A stretch of DNA of 64,000 nt from Xenorhabdus yunnanensis (GTDB lineage: Bacteria; Pseudomonadota; Gammaproteobacteria; Enterobacterales; Enterobacteriaceae), in NCBI RefSeq assembly GCF_028598805.1, contig NZ_JAQRFI010000004.1, positions 62,001-126,000 on the forward strand. The letters run 5' to 3'. This document shows, one piece after another, positions 47,132-57,761 of the stretch. Position 1 is the first letter of the stretch. Each line of letters begins with the position of its first letter. The notes beneath the pieces were generated by a model, which was not told where the DNA came from, did no database searches, and worked only from the letters and a program-made list of their open reading frames with translations. The position numbers were made by a program, and so were the translations under genes.

Positions 47132-48419
47132 CTTCCTTGCCCTCCTCCAGTGTCTCCATGACATGTGCGACAGTATGGAAAGAGCCACAAACCACTATGA
47201 TATCTTGCACTGATGCGTCTTCTATTGCCTGTCGCCACGCTGTTTCCACGTCGGAGAATGTACGGGCGTGCATAAGATGCCCAGACAATACTTCAGCTGA
47301 TGCTCCCCTCAGTTCATGTAATGATGCGCAGTACCATTCATCAATCTGTTGAGAAAGACAAGCAAGCGTACCCGCAATATCTTTGTCTCCCAACATGCCA
47401 ACCACACCACGAATTTTACTGTCTGGTGAACGAGGCCGTTCTGCCAATTTTTGCACCAGATAGCCCGCAGCATGTGAATTATGGGCCACATCCAAAATGA
47501 TTAGCGGATTTTCCCTGACAATTTGGAAACGTCCCGGTAATTGGGCATTTTTCAGTCCTGCATGGATTGCCTGCTCATTAATGGCTCGGCTGACTTTGTC
47601 ATCCTGCTGCAACAAGCAGTGGATCACTCCCATCGCAGTCGCTGCATTCGCCAATGGCAGATTGGGTAAAGGCAATTCATTGAATTTTTGATTGCCGCTT
47701 AACCAATTCCAGCTATTTTCATTCTGTGAGAAATGCCAATCAACACCACGACGAAAGAGCTTCGCACCCAGTTCATCCACAACATCAGCAATTGAATGAG
47801 GCATATCATGTTCCCCCACCACCGCAAAATGCTCACGACGAAAAATACCCGCTTTTTCACGACCAATATGTTCGCGATCAGCTCCCAGCCAATCCGTATG
47901 ATCCAGTGCAATGCTGGTGATTGCGGCAATATCAGCATCGACGATATTGGTGGCATCCAAACGACCGCCTAACCCGACTTCCAAAATCACAACATCAAGA
48001 TCAGCTTCTTTAAAAAGCTGTAATGCTGCCAATGTTCCGTATTCAAAATAGGTTAATGAGATATCGCCACGCTGGGCTTCAATCGCTGCGAATACACGAC
48101 AGAAATCTTGTTCCGTTAGTTCTTTACCCTGAATACGAACTCTTTCGGTATAGCGAACCAAATGTGGGGAACTGTACACACCGACCTTAAGCCCTGCTGC
48201 CAGAAAAATAGACTCAAGGGTATGGCAAGTAGTCCCCTTGCCATTGGTGCCTGACACTGTGATGATTTTGGGTGCAGGGTTCAATAAGCCTAATTGGCGA
48301 CCAAGTTTACCTACACGCTCAAGCCCCATATCAATGGCTTTGGTATGCAGGTTCTCTAAGTAGGAAAGCCACGTCATCAGTGGCGACGTGGCTTGAGGAA
48401 TTTGCAAAATATCAGACAT
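47121..48419 (-). CDS. folC: Bifunctional folylpolyglutamate/dihydrofolate synthase
   Basis: 432 residues, Mur-ligase-like. The ATP loop is [13 protein letters not shown] near residue 55, followed by [42 protein letters not shown] and [13 protein letters not shown]. It adds glutamate to dihydropteroate and to folates. It overlaps accD by 8 bp and dedD by 11 bp, so translation is probably coupled along the accD-folC-dedD run. Confidence 0.96.
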   Translation of the reverse strand: MSDILQIPQATSPLMTWLSYLENLHTKAIDMGLERVGKLGRQLGLLNPAPKIITVSGTNGKGTTCHTLESIFLAAGLKVGVYSSPHLVRYTERVRIQGKELTEQDFCRVFAAIEAQRGDISLTYFEYGTLAALQLFKEADLDVVILEVGLGGRLDATNIVDADIAAITSIALDHTDWLGADREHIGREKAGIFRREHFAVVGEHDMPHSIADVVDELGAKLFRRGVDWHFSQNENSWNWLSGNQKFNELPLPNLPLANAATAMGVIHCLLQQDDKVSRAINEQAIHAGLKNAQLPGRFQIVRENPLIILDVAHNSHAAGYLVQKLAERPRSPDSKIRGVVGMLGDKDIAGTLACLSQQIDEWYCASLHELRGASAEVLSGHLMHARTFSDVETAWRQAIEDASVQDIIVVCGSFHTVAHVMETLEEGKEDGQ

Positions 48420-49359
48420 CTTCTTTATTAGGATTGATGTTTATCTCAGCTTCGACATCAGCAGATTCAATAACAATTTCTTCTACTGACTCCGCTTTTG
48501 TGCCCAGCTGCGGCTTGTGGGTCAACATTGCAAGCAGGCTGGCAACTTTATCACGCATTTCTGGACGAGGTACAATCATGTCAATCGCACCTTTCGTCAA
48601 TAAGAATTCACTGCGCTGGAAACCTTCCGGCAGTTTTTCACGCACGGTTTGTTCAATTACGCGAGGGCCGGCAAAGCCAATCAATGCCTTAGGCTCAGCA
48701 ATATTGATATCACCAAGCATTCCCAGACTTGCCGTCACGCCACCCATTGTTGGATTGGTCAGAACGCAGATATAAGGCAAACCACGATCTTGCATTTTTG
48801 CCAGCGCAGCACTGGTTTTTGCCATTTGCATCAATGACATCAGGGCTTCTTGCATACGTGCCCCACCACTTGAAGTAAAACAGACGAATGGGCAGCTATC
48901 TTCCAGAGCTTGCTCAACAGCACGGACAAAACGGGCACCAACAACAGAACCCATTGAGCCGCCCATAAAATTAAATTCAAAGGAGCCTGCCACAACTGGC
49001 ATATCATGCAGCTTACCTTTCATCACGATCAGCGCATCTTTTTCTTGCGTCTGCTTCTGAGCCGCTGTTAAGCGATCTTTGTATTTTTTGGTATCGCGGA
49101 ATTTCAGGATATCTTTAGGTTCCAGCTCACTGCCTAATTCTGTGCCAGTGCCTTCATCCAAAAATGAATTCAATCTATTACGGGCTGAAATGCGCATGTG
49201 ATGGTCACATTTCGGACACACTTCAAGATTACGCTCTAATTCAGCACGATAAAGTACCTGACCACAACTATCGCATTTTGTCCAAACTCCTTCAGGTATG
49301 CTTGCCTTACGAGTTTGCATAATTTTGCTTTTATTTAGAATTTTTTCTATCCAGCTCAT
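48412..49359 (-). CDS. accD: Acetyl-CoA carboxylase carboxyltransferase subunit beta
   Basis: 315 residues. N-terminal zinc ribbon with two Cys pairs ([27 protein letters not shown], positions about 28-54), then the crotonase-like carboxyltransferase domain ([64 protein letters not shown]). It pairs with AccA to make malonyl-CoA, the supply for fatty-acid synthesis. Starts MSWIEKIL at 49359. Neighbours dedA and folC are as in other enterics. Confidence 0.97.
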   Translation of the reverse strand: MSWIEKILNKSKIMQTRKASIPEGVWTKCDSCGQVLYRAELERNLEVCPKCDHHMRISARNRLNSFLDEGTGTELGSELEPKDILKFRDTKKYKDRLTAAQKQTQEKDALIVMKGKLHDMPVVAGSFEFNFMGGSMGSVVGARFVRAVEQALEDSCPFVCFTSSGGARMQEALMSLMQMAKTSAALAKMQDRGLPYICVLTNPTMGGVTASLGMLGDINIAEPKALIGFAGPRVIEQTVREKLPEGFQRSEFLLTKGAIDMIVPRPEMRDKVASLLAMLTHKPQLGTKAESVEEIVIESADVEAEININPNKEDV

Positions 49360-49481
49360 TAATGAACCTTTCCGTCTGAACCTGGCTGCTGCCAGCTTTT
49401 GTTTTACGTGCCATTAAACCATAATGCTATTGCAGTGTGGATAAAAAACTGCTCAAACCTGTTTACGGTTATCTACTTAGC

Positions 49482-49520
49482 TATCTACTGTTTATCTATC
49501 TACTGTTTAGCTATCTACTG
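49482..49520. repeat. 15-bp tandem repeat over the dedA stop codon
   Basis: TATCTACTGTTTATC, TATCTACTGTTTAGC and TATCTACTG follow one another. On the minus strand each unit supplies an in-frame TAA or a near-stop, so the dedA stop codon is effectively duplicated. Confidence 0.9.
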
Positions 49521-50205
49521 CACTACCTGCCGCTTTTTTTGATGCAGCACGGCGATGACGCCAAACTTCTATAACGCCAGGCAGAATAGAAATAAAGATT
49601 ATCGCAACAATCAATAATTTCAGATTATCCTGTATAATTGGCATATCACCGAATAAATAACCCGCATAAGTGAATAATAGCACCCAAATAAATGCACCGA
49701 TTACATTATAAGCAGCAAAGTGACGGTAAGACATTTTCCCCATCCCTGCAACAAACGGTGCAAACGTTCTAATAATTGGCACAAACCGAGCCAAAATTAT
49801 TGCTTTCCCGCCATGTTTTTCATAAAACCCATGAGTCTTATCTAAATAACTACGACGAAAAATTTTTGAATTTGGATTGGTAAATAGTTTCTCACCAAAA
49901 ATTCTACCGATGGTATAGTTTACAGCATCACCAATAATCGCGGCTGTAATCATCAAGGCTGCCATGATATGTACATTAAGATCATTGGAACCTAACGCAG
50001 ATAGTGCGCCAGCCACAAATAGCAAGGAATCTCCCGGTAAAAATGGCGTAACCACTAAACCCGTCTCGCAAAATACGATCAGGAATAAAATGCCATATAC
50101 CCAACTACCATAGTCCCTAACCAATTCCTTTAAGTGAGCATCAATGTGTAAAATAAAATCGACAATGAATTTCGCAAAGTCAACAAAATGAGTCAAAAAC
50201 TCCAT
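49507..50205 (-). CDS. dedA: DedA-family membrane protein
   Basis: 232 residues, five or six hydrophobic segments. DedA/SNARE-associated motifs: [24 protein letters not shown], then [13 protein letters not shown], the amphipathic [37 protein letters not shown] block, and a terminal helix. The family supports envelope homeostasis and undecaprenyl-phosphate or polyprenyl lipid recycling. ATG 50205 is preferred over an ATG seven codons upstream because GAGGA precedes it. The stop codon lies in a 15-bp repeat array. Confidence 0.93.
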   Translation of the reverse strand: MEFLTHFVDFAKFIVDFILHIDAHLKELVRDYGSWVYGILFLIVFCETGLVVTPFLPGDSLLFVAGALSALGSNDLNVHIMAALMITAAIIGDAVNYTIGRIFGEKLFTNPNSKIFRRSYLDKTHGFYEKHGGKAIILARFVPIIRTFAPFVAGMGKMSYRHFAAYNVIGAFIWVLLFTYAGYLFGDMPIIQDNLKLLIVAIIFISILPGVIEVWRHRRAASKKAAGSAVDS

Positions 50206-50261
50206 AATATTCCTCGTTATGACCAAACATCCCTGTCATTATTCGAAAATGTCAGATTAAA

Positions 50262-51110
50262 TCACTTTCCAGAAACTAAATCATTTCCCAGAAATAGTGG
50301 CCCCATAATGGGTTCAGGTAAACCAAAACACGCAGGATAATCCACCGCAACTAAATATAAACCCTCGGATTTAGCTGTTGCTGCCGCTTTTGTCCTGTCT
50401 TTTAGTGCTAATAATTCAGCCATCCAGCCAATGTCCTGATTGCCGCAGCCAATCTCCAGCAAACTGCCAACAATATTACGTACCATGTGATGAACGAAGG
50501 CATTCGCCTTAATGTCCACGACAATATAATGCCCGTGCCGACTAACATTAATATGCATCATATTGCGCCACGGTGAATTGGACTGGCACTGCACCGCTCT
50601 GAAGGAAGTGAAATCATTTTCTCCCAACAAGCTCTGCGCCGCTTCATGCATTTTTTGCTCATCCAATGGATAATGAAAATGCGTGACACCCTGCGCCAAT
50701 ACCGCTGGACGATAGCGATGATTGAAAATTACATAACGATAACGGCGAGCTGTTGCACTGAAACGAGCATGAAATTCATCATCCACCGTTTTGATCCAAC
50801 GTACCGCAATAGCTGGAGGTAAATAAGTATTTACTCCCATTGTCCATGCAGCATCTTTACGTTGTGCCGAGGTTTCAAAATGGACTACCTGCCCGGTCGC
50901 GTGTACTCCTGCATCCGTTCTACCCGCACAGAAAACTGAAATTGGCTCATTAGCTACTTTCGACAGGGCTTTTTCCAAACATTCCTGTACACTTTTCACT
51001 TCTTGCTGACGCTGCCAACCATAATATCGACTGCCGTCATATTCAATCCCCAGTGCAATTTTCACTTTCTTTGCCTCTGGCACAGACTGACTCAGCTCTG
51101 TATCAGACAT
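50262..51110 (-). CDS. truA: tRNA pseudouridine(38-40) synthase
   Basis: 282 residues. Catalytic Asp in [18 protein letters not shown], plus [16 protein letters not shown] and [19 protein letters not shown], which are TruA signatures. Isomerises uridines 38-40 in the anticodon arm of many tRNAs. Its ATG overlaps the usg stop codon by one base (TAATG), so expression is coupled to usg. Confidence 0.97.
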   Translation of the reverse strand: MSDTELSQSVPEAKKVKIALGIEYDGSRYYGWQRQQEVKSVQECLEKALSKVANEPISVFCAGRTDAGVHATGQVVHFETSAQRKDAAWTMGVNTYLPPAIAVRWIKTVDDEFHARFSATARRYRYVIFNHRYRPAVLAQGVTHFHYPLDEQKMHEAAQSLLGENDFTSFRAVQCQSNSPWRNMMHINVSRHGHYIVVDIKANAFVHHMVRNIVGSLLEIGCGNQDIGWMAELLALKDRTKAAATAKSEGLYLVAVDYPACFGLPEPIMGPLFLGNDLVSGK

Positions 51111-52120
51111 TAGTAAAATTGCTCCTGCATCAGTTTTTCTGCGATTTCAATCGCCATTAATGCGCCCCCAAAACGGATATTATCGGCAACCGACCAAAAT
51201 TGCAGCATTTCTGGCATACCGTAATCATTGCGCAGACAACCTATGCTTAAAACATCACTACCTGAAGCATCAGTTACCTGAGTCGGATAATCACTCTCTT
51301 CTGAGACCCGAATTTCTTCAAGACGTTCAAATTCACCGCGAGCTTCTTCTATGCCAACCGGACGCAGTGTTTCTACACTCACCATCTGTCCAATGCCATA
51401 GAAAACGGAAGACTGGACACAGCTTACGGAAACCGGCAACCCTTCATCCTGCAATATTCTGCGAACTTGATCGACAATACGACGTTCTTCACGCACCGTA
51501 CCTTCTGCATCGGGCAATAAAGGCAGTAAGTTAAAAGCCAATTGTTTGTTGAAAAATCCTTCATCCGGCGGAATGCCATTTAATAAACGAGCACTCTGCC
51601 CTGCCAGTTCATCAATGGCTGCTTTGCCATGGACGGAAACTGGCAATATATTGGTCAAATGTAAACGGGCAATTCCAGCCGCATCGATCAATGGCTTAAT
51701 GGCAGTCAGAACCTGACTTGTTGAACTATCTGCCACAGCAATGATGTTACGGTTACGATATTCAGCCAATGCGTATGGGTTAACGCCAGGAACAACCAAA
51801 GGCACATCTGGCTCTGCCGCAAACAAGCCACTGCTATCGATCACCAGGCAACCAGATTCTGTTGCTTTTTCAATATGCTGTGCTGTTATTTCCATCGTCG
51901 CAGCAAAAAAAGCGAGTTGTACTTGTGACCAGTCAAATTCTGCCACATCACGAACAGTAATGTTTTTTCCGTTAAAACGCTGAATCTTTCCGATACTTTG
52001 TTCACTGGCAAGAAGATGCAGTTCACCAACCGGAAATTGACGTTCCTGTAATAACGCCAATATCGCTTCACCTACTGCGCCTGTTGCACCCAAAAGCGCA
52101 ATATTCCAACCTTCTGACAT
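51110..52120 (-). CDS. usg: USG-1-like aspartate-semialdehyde dehydrogenase homologue
   Basis: 336 residues. Rossmann motif [13 protein letters not shown] and the dimerisation/substrate regions of aspartate-semialdehyde dehydrogenase are recognisable. The segment that should hold the catalytic Cys (NCTT-like in true enzymes) reads VADSSTSQ, so the active-site nucleophile is missing, as in the E. coli homologue Usg. It is therefore probably not a dehydrogenase. ATG 52120 begins the conserved [14 protein letters not shown]; five upstream codons are ignored. Between pdxB and truA. Confidence 0.92.
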   Translation of the reverse strand: MSEGWNIALLGATGAVGEAILALLQERQFPVGELHLLASEQSIGKIQRFNGKNITVRDVAEFDWSQVQLAFFAATMEITAQHIEKATESGCLVIDSSGLFAAEPDVPLVVPGVNPYALAEYRNRNIIAVADSSTSQVLTAIKPLIDAAGIARLHLTNILPVSVHGKAAIDELAGQSARLLNGIPPDEGFFNKQLAFNLLPLLPDAEGTVREERRIVDQVRRILQDEGLPVSVSCVQSSVFYGIGQMVSVETLRPVGIEEARGEFERLEEIRVSEESDYPTQVTDASGSDVLSIGCLRNDYGMPEMLQFWSVADNIRFGGALMAIEIAEKLMQEQFY

Positions 52121-52172
52121 GTTGGTTTTCTCCACATCTCTTATTTTGCTGACAGGCAGAGCTCTGCCTGTA

Positions 52173-53309
52173 TTAAATTACTTTTGCATTAAATCCAATT
52201 CTGGACAGTAATTGAGCGCTTTCTTCTGAATCACAATGCACAATCAAGGAAGACCATTCCCGACGTTCTGGATAGTGCTTGCGTAACTGATCAAAAGCGC
52301 CCTTCTGATCCGCAACCTGACGTAAAGGTGCATCATCACGGCGCACATCATACACTAAATGCATCAAACGCTTGAGGACGCTTTGTGTCACTTCTCCCTG
52401 CACCGTAACCTGACTAAAATCAGGTGTTGACAATAGATCAGTTAACTCCGTCTTGCGAGGTTGTCCCAAGAACTCACAATAAGCCTCAAAAACCTGAGTT
52501 GTACCACGAGCTTTACCTTCCAGGGTATAACCAGCAATATGAGGAGTACCAATATCAACTAAAGCCAACAGGGGTAAAGAAAGGTTAGGCTCTGGTTCCC
52601 AAACATCAAGCACTACACGTAATTTTTTCCCATTTTGCAATACGGAAAGTAATGCTTGATTATCAACCACTTCACCGCGGCTGGCATTAATTAAAATTCG
52701 GTTGTCCGGTAATGCAGAAAGTAATTCTGCATCAGCCAAATGATAGGTCTGATATGGACCAGATTGATTAAGAGGTGTATGAAAAGTCAGAATATCCGCT
52801 TCTTTCACCAATTTTTCTAAAGGCCAAAACTCCCCTTCATCACCACAATCTGCGCGGGGAGGATCGCACAGTAAAGTCTTCACGCCCAAAGCGGCCAGTC
52901 GGACAGCCAAGCGCCCGCCGACATTGCCGACACCGACAATACCGACGGTTTTATCTTTGAGTTGAAACTGATCTTGCTCAGCCAATAGCATCAGCGCCGA
53001 AAAGACATATTCAACCACGGCAATTGCGTTACACCCGGGAGCGGCGGAAAAGCCAATCTCTGCCTGAGACAACCACTGCTGATCAACATGATCCATTCCC
53101 GCAGTGGCAGTTCCCACAAATTTCACCGAACTGCCTTGCAACAAGGATTCATTGACTTTAGTGACAGATCGAACCATAAAGGCATCAGCATCTTCCAAAA
53201 CTCCCTCGGGTACCGGACGACCGGGAATTGCCTGTACTTCGCCCAATTGCTGAAAGAGTTGTTCAGCATAAGGCATATTTTCATCAACCAGAATTTTCAC
53301 TTTTCTCAT
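52173..53309 (-). CDS. pdxB: Erythronate-4-phosphate dehydrogenase
   Basis: 378 residues. Second step of the DXP-independent pyridoxal-phosphate route. D-2-hydroxyacid dehydrogenase fold: [14 protein letters not shown] start, Rossmann [26 protein letters not shown], catalytic Arg in [11 protein letters not shown], His in [16 protein letters not shown], and the PdxB-specific C-terminal domain. It supplies the cofactor used by the PLP enzymes elsewhere in the window, a metabolic remark only. Upstream lies an ERIC remnant. Confidence 0.96.
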   Translation of the reverse strand: MRKVKILVDENMPYAEQLFQQLGEVQAIPGRPVPEGVLEDADAFMVRSVTKVNESLLQGSSVKFVGTATAGMDHVDQQWLSQAEIGFSAAPGCNAIAVVEYVFSALMLLAEQDQFQLKDKTVGIVGVGNVGGRLAVRLAALGVKTLLCDPPRADCGDEGEFWPLEKLVKEADILTFHTPLNQSGPYQTYHLADAELLSALPDNRILINASRGEVVDNQALLSVLQNGKKLRVVLDVWEPEPNLSLPLLALVDIGTPHIAGYTLEGKARGTTQVFEAYCEFLGQPRKTELTDLLSTPDFSQVTVQGEVTQSVLKRLMHLVYDVRRDDAPLRQVADQKGAFDQLRKHYPERREWSSLIVHCDSEESAQLLSRIGFNAKVI

Positions 53310-53366
53310 CCAACGGCTTAAATGGGCGTAATTTGCTATTCTGCCACTTTATCCGCATAAAACCTA

Positions 53367-53403
53367 TATACCTTCATCTTTCAAATTGCCTCTTTGTTGG
53401 CTA
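53367..53403. repeat. ERIC remnant (one arm only)
   Basis: 37 bp beginning TATACCTTCATC and ending CTTTGTTGGCTAA match the first arm of the full ERIC at 39136-39262 with few differences; homology stops abruptly after TTGGCT. The rest of the element is gone. Confidence 0.8.
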
Positions 53404-53477
53404 ATTATCAATGTATATAATAAATTGGCCACTGCTAAAATAAATGAACGATACACTTACATAAATAATCTAGCTCA

Positions 53478-54380
53478 ATGAAGAATTTATTGTTCCCCCT
53501 CGTCGCTGTACTGATCTGGTCAATCAATGCAGTTGTCAGTAAAGCGGCAGCTACCCTTATTGAACCTGCGGCAATTGCATTCTATCGATGGTTCATTGCC
53601 TTTCTGGTTTTGACGCCTTTTATCTTATTATCGGTTCTGAAGCAGCGGAAAATTGTTGCTCAATATTGGTGGAAATTATTGGTTCTGGGATCTCTGGGCA
53701 TGGTGCTTAATCAAAGCCTGGCGTATTACGCAGCCCATACTGTCAGTGCAACAATCATAGGAATTTTCACTTCATTAATACCATTATTAACCGTTATTAT
53801 CAGCATCTTTGCCTTGCGGGTTGCCTCTACTGTTGGGATCACTCTTGGTACGGCTCTGTCTGTATTCGGCCTTATGTGGCTGGTCAGCAAAGGCGATCCC
53901 TCTTCCTTATTGCAACATGGCATGGGCATCGGAGAAGTGATGATGTTTATCGCAGCAGCTTCTTACGCCTTGTATGGGGTTTTAACAAAACGCTGGGCAA
54001 TTCCATTACCTAACTGGCAATCACTTTATGTACAAATTGGGTTTGGCGTTTTATTGCTTCTGCCCAATTTCATAATGACCGACAATATTCAGTTAACGAC
54101 TGATAATATTTCCCTCGTTCTATTTGCCGGCATTCCCGCTTCAATTATTGCCCCCTATTTATGGATACAGGGTGTCGTTCGCATTGGCGCAAACATGACT
54201 TCTATTTTTATGAATCTGGCTCCCGTATTTACTGCCATCATTGCTATCTTGGTTCTCCATGAAGAAATGCACAGTTATCACTTGATCGGAGGCAGCATTG
54301 TTCTGGCTGGTGTGATACTCGCACAACAGTTACGCATCCCGCTTACTCGCGGGAAGTCTGAATACAATTCTCACCAGTAA
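53478..54380 (+). CDS. DMT-superfamily (EamA) transporter
   Basis: 300 residues with ten hydrophobic segments in two EamA repeats: LIWSINAVVSKAAATLIEPAAIAFYRWF opens the first, and YALYGVLTKRWAIPLPNWQSLYVQIG opens the second, with GANMTSIFMNLAPVFTAIIAILVLHE near the end. The family exports amino acids, metabolites or drugs; the substrate is unknown. No strong ribosome-binding site is seen before ATG 53478. The 3' end overlaps the convergent tctE gene by 51 bp. Confidence 0.85.
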   Translation: MKNLLFPLVAVLIWSINAVVSKAAATLIEPAAIAFYRWFIAFLVLTPFILLSVLKQRKIVAQYWWKLLVLGSLGMVLNQSLAYYAAHTVSATIIGIFTSLIPLLTVIISIFALRVASTVGITLGTALSVFGLMWLVSKGDPSSLLQHGMGIGEVMMFIAAASYALYGVLTKRWAIPLPNWQSLYVQIGFGVLLLLPNFIMTDNIQLTTDNISLVLFAGIPASIIAPYLWIQGVVRIGANMTSIFMNLAPVFTAIIAILVLHEEMHSYHLIGGSIVLAGVILAQQLRIPLTRGKSEYNSHQ

Positions 54381-55775
54381 CCCACCTAATACTTCACTGG
54401 GTAAAAGCTGGAGGATGGCATCGTGATAGAGGCTGATTTCTTTAACAATGGTCAGCCCTAATCCTGCCCCCTCCAGCCCTGCCGCATTATCCAAACGGTT
54501 AAACGCCATGAACGATTGATGGATATCTTCTTGAGCGATACCCGGCCCTGAATCATCGATCTCAAGGCAACTGTAATTTTTATCCGACATGATGTTAACC
54601 CTTCCCGTCACCATTCCCATTTGAGGGGTATATTTGATGGCATTGTCCAGTAAATTGGCACACATTTCAGTCAACAACAGAGGATCACCTTTGATCCACA
54701 AGGCATCTTCACCTTCATAGCCTAAGTCAATATGTTTACTTTCTGCTTGCTGTAAACGGGAAAAGCAGGCTTGTTGCAATAGCTCCACGATATTGACTGG
54801 CTGATAGTTTTGTATTGCTTCTTTTTCATGCACTTTAAGCTGTGAAAGTTGTAATAAGCGATCAGTCAATAAGATCATGTTATCCAAGCTCTTATCAATC
54901 GCCATCAGTATGTTATCCCTCTGCTCTTGATTATAATCACCACGTGCTACAGCAACCTGCGTTTTCAATACAGCTAAAGGGGTTCTCAATTGATGAGAAG
55001 CGTCCGCGCTGAACCGATCTTGGCGTCCAACCATTAATTTCAACCTTTCGATATATCGGTTAATTGATTGAAGCAATGGGGAAAGTTCAGACCACGGTAA
55101 AATATTTGGCAATGGTGTTAGATCATTAGCAGAACGGCGGGCCATAATGCCTGAAAGTTTTCGCAACGGTTTAAGCAATAGCTTGAGCAGGATATAAGCA
55201 AGGAGCAATGTCAGTAATACGACAGCTCCCTGATTAACCAACGAAGAGAGCAGTAATTGGCGAGCCATATATTGGCGGGAAATTACCGTTTCAGCCACCA
55301 ATATCAATGTCATCCCCATGATGCCATCCTCATTGATAGGCTGATACAGCCCAACTACACGTATCGGATGTCCCTGATACTCTGCATCATAAAAATAAGC
55401 CAATGCCGTATACAAAGGTGAACGCTGGATATTCTGCGGTATTCGAGGAAGATCATCATAACCAGAAATCGTCTTTCCTTCCGGTGAGATAACTTGGTAG
55501 TACAAGCGCTCATTCGTATTTCGCTCGAAGTTGTCCAAAACAACATAAGGTACATCGACGATCAAGTTCTGATTCTGGACAGTCAGACGTTCAGCGACTG
55601 TTCTTGCTGATGCAAGCAGCGTTCTATCATAAGCCAACATTGCCGCATTGCTCACACTGATATACTGGCTATAAACAGAAGCACAGCCCAGTAACAGTAG
55701 TGGTACACCAAAAAACAGCAACAATTGGTGGAATAATGATCTCGGTATTTTCAGGTATTTCGTATTTTCAAACAT
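54330..55775 (-). CDS. tctE: Sensor histidine kinase, TctE-like
   Basis: 481 residues. N-terminal helix (about 14-36), a periplasmic domain (about 37-177), second helix (about 182-205), HAMP-like segment, HisKA with His261 in ADASHQLRTPLAVL, and the HATPase domain with N-box NLLDNAIKYTP, G1 DDSGPGIA and G2 GAGLGLTIVKEI. Adjacent to a response regulator and divergent from tctCBA, so it should sense a tricarboxylate. All catalytic motifs look intact, unlike its partner. The gene ends within the convergent DMT-transporter gene. Confidence 0.88.
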   Translation of the reverse strand: MFENTKYLKIPRSLFHQLLLFFGVPLLLLGCASVYSQYISVSNAAMLAYDRTLLASARTVAERLTVQNQNLIVDVPYVVLDNFERNTNERLYYQVISPEGKTISGYDDLPRIPQNIQRSPLYTALAYFYDAEYQGHPIRVVGLYQPINEDGIMGMTLILVAETVISRQYMARQLLLSSLVNQGAVVLLTLLLAYILLKLLLKPLRKLSGIMARRSANDLTPLPNILPWSELSPLLQSINRYIERLKLMVGRQDRFSADASHQLRTPLAVLKTQVAVARGDYNQEQRDNILMAIDKSLDNMILLTDRLLQLSQLKVHEKEAIQNYQPVNIVELLQQACFSRLQQAESKHIDLGYEGEDALWIKGDPLLLTEMCANLLDNAIKYTPQMGMVTGRVNIMSDKNYSCLEIDDSGPGIAQEDIHQSFMAFNRLDNAAGLEGAGLGLTIVKEISLYHDAILQLLPSEVLGGLLVRIVFRLPASKRDA

Positions 55776-55818
55776 TTAGTATTTTCAAATAATTCTTACT
55801 TTCAAACAGTTAATTACG

Positions 55819-56478
55819 TCAACCGCTCCAGTCGATACCCCAACCCACGCAATGTTTTGATCCCGACATCACTATTAAGTAATTTTTCCGCAATCGATGA
55901 ACATACAGCTCTATGCTTTGTGGATTCGCTTCATCCGATAGAGAAAATACCTGCTCAAACAGTTGTTGCTTAGAGACCTGACGCCCCCGACGATGAAATA
56001 ATGCTGTTAAAACAGATAATTCTCTGGGCGTCAGAACCAACGGTACATTATTCAATATGAAATAACCTTCGCCTTCATAAGCCAATGAACCGAATTTCTG
56101 TGTTTCTTGTGGTATAGCTGTACCACGACGCAATAATGCGCGAATACGGGCTTCCAGCTCCTGAAAATCAAAAGGCTTGGTCAGGTAATCATCAGCACCA
56201 GAATTCAACCCCCTCACACGATCCGCAACGTCTGTTTTGGCGGTCAATAACAATACGGGTAAGTTTTGATCACGTTTACGCAAGCGGGCTAACAGAGACA
56301 ACCCATCCAATCTGGGTAAAGCAACATCCAGAATCAATAAAGCATAATTTTCAGTCTGCAAAAGCTGATCTGCCACAATACCATCTTCAGCCAGATCAAC
56401 CACAAACCCAGAATTATTCAATGCCTTCTGTAACCAATGTGATAATTCTGGATGATCTTCAACCAATAAGAGACGCAT
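55819..56478 (-). CDS. tctD: OmpR-family response regulator TctD, C-terminally frameshifted
   Basis: Receiver domain intact: acidic pocket in LVEDHPE, phospho-Asp51 in LILDVALPRLDG, Lys101 in DDYLTKPFDF. The winged-helix domain is normal through the recognition helix (PQSIELYVHRLRK) and then degenerates after residue 198 into NYLIVMSGSKHC and so on. Adding one A to the A5 tract (T5 on the plus strand, 55883-55887) restores KLLNSDVGIKTLRGLGYRLERLT, the expected wing, with a stop at 55815-55817. So either one base was lost in a homopolymer or the sequence has an error. As given, the wing that contacts the DNA minor groove is missing and function is doubtful. Confidence 0.85.
   Translation of the reverse strand: MRLLLVEDHPELSHWLQKALNNSGFVVDLAEDGIVADQLLQTENYALLILDVALPRLDGLSLLARLRKRDQNLPVLLLTAKTDVADRVRGLNSGADDYLTKPFDFQELEARIRALLRRGTAIPQETQKFGSLAYEGEGYFILNNVPLVLTPRELSVLTALFHRRGRQVSKQQLFEQVFSLSDEANPQSIELYVHRLRKNYLIVMSGSKHCVGWGIDWSG
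55883..55887 (-). other. Homopolymer frameshift site in tctD
   Basis: Five T on the plus strand (A5 in the coding strand). A sixth A restores the full OmpR-type C-terminus. It could be a mutation, a phase-variable tract or an assembly error. Confidence 0.85.
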
Positions 56479-56539
56479 GAATAATACCTATTGTTGAAAT
56501 AATATTGTTGAAATAAACCAGAGGAATAAAGCGGAGATA

Positions 56540-56553
56540 TTGCACAATTGCAA
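56540..56553. promoter_or_regulatory. Palindrome in the tctD-tctC intergenic region
   Basis: TTGCA, CAAT, TGCAA: a perfect 5-bp inverted repeat between the divergent genes. Candidate operator for TctD, by location only. Confidence 0.25.
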
Positions 56554-56721
56554 TGTTAAGATTCAGCAATTGTTTACGGGTTAACAAAAAACAAAATTGA
56601 AAATAATTTATTAACACAATCATGTGAAGCTCAGCGCAAATTAAGCGATTAAAGTCACATCCAGATAATTTTTATTGTTAATGAAAGGTAATTGAAAGGT
56701 TTCACTTCTATAAATAGACAT

Positions 56722-56758
56722 GCGCCAGAAATTTGTCATTCATATCCTTTACTGGCGC
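56722..56758 (+). other. Hairpin in the tctC leader
   Basis: GCGCCAG (56722-56728) and CTGGCGC (56752-56758) are perfect complements; the stem ends five bases before the GAGG ribosome-binding site of tctC. It could modulate translation or mark an operator. Confidence 0.35.
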
Positions 56759-56774
56759 TATGTGAGGAATCAAC

Positions 56775-57749
56775 ATGAAAACTTTCAAAACATTATTAAC
56801 CGCTGCAAGCCTGCTTATTTGTACCTGCGCTTTTGCAACTTCAGCCCCTAATAGAACTGAATGTATTGCTCCTGCCAAACCCGGTGGTGGTTTCGATTTA
56901 ACCTGTAAACTCGTCCAGATTTCACTATTGGAAACCAAAACCATAGACTCTCCCATGCGGGTGACATTTATGCCCGGAGGTGTCGGTGCAGTTGCTTACA
57001 ATGCCATCATTGCCCAACGACCTGCTGAACCCGGTACTATCGTCGCCTTTTCCGGAGGTTCTTTATTGAATCTTGCGCAAGGAAAATTTGGTCGCTACAA
57101 CGTAAATGATGTGCGCTGGCTGGCTAGTGTCGGTACGGACTACGGCATGATTGCTGTGCGCCATGACTCCCCTTACAAAACCCTGACAGATTTGATGGAT
57201 GCTTTTAAAAAAGCGCCCGATAGCATTGTGTTTGGTGCAGGTGCTTCCATCGGCAGTCAAGACTGGATGAAAACAGCATTACTGGCAAAAGAGGTTGGTA
57301 TTGATCCCCGCAAAATGCGCTATGTCGCGTTCGAAGGTGGCGGCGAACCTATCACTGCTCTGTTGGGTAATCATATTCAAGTCGTATCCGGTGATTTGAG
57401 TGAAACTTTGCCTTATATCAATGGCGATAAAATCCGCATACTCGCTGTTTATGCAGATCACCGCCTAGGCGGTGATCTGGCAAATATTCCAACAGCAAAA
57501 GAACAGGGCTATAACCTCGTCTGGCCAGTCATTCGTGGTTTTTATATGGGGCCAAAAGTTTCTGATGAACAATATCAATGGTGGGTGGATACTTTTAAAA
57601 AACTCCAACAATCTGATGAATTCAAAAAACAACGTGAACTACGCGGATTATTTGAATTCAACATGACTGGCAAAGAGTTAGATGACTATGTAAAAAAACA
57701 AGCTATTCAATACCATGAGATAGCCAAATCCTTTGGTTTAGCAAAATAA
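56775..57749 (+). CDS. tctC: Tripartite tricarboxylate transporter, periplasmic binding protein TctC
   Basis: 324 residues. Cleavable signal peptide (MKTFKTLLTAASLLICTCAFA), then the Bug/TctC fold: APAKPGGGFDLTCKLVQ, MPGGVGAVAYNAIIAQRP, VFGAGASIGSQDW and VSGDLSETLPYINGDKIRILA. TctC captures citrate-like tricarboxylates and delivers them to TctA/TctB. GAGG precedes ATG 56775. First gene of tctCBA, divergent from tctD. Confidence 0.93.
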   Translation: MKTFKTLLTAASLLICTCAFATSAPNRTECIAPAKPGGGFDLTCKLVQISLLETKTIDSPMRVTFMPGGVGAVAYNAIIAQRPAEPGTIVAFSGGSLLNLAQGKFGRYNVNDVRWLASVGTDYGMIAVRHDSPYKTLTDLMDAFKKAPDSIVFGAGASIGSQDWMKTALLAKEVGIDPRKMRYVAFEGGGEPITALLGNHIQVVSGDLSETLPYINGDKIRILAVYADHRLGGDLANIPTAKEQGYNLVWPVIRGFYMGPKVSDEQYQWWVDTFKKLQQSDEFKKQRELRGLFEFNMTGKELDDYVKKQAIQYHEIAKSFGLAK

Positions 57750-57761
57750 CAGGGAGGCATC

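Noticed and set aside
51110-52120. A true aspartate-semialdehyde dehydrogenase (asd)
   Set aside because: The catalytic Cys motif is missing and the neighbourhood is that of usg.
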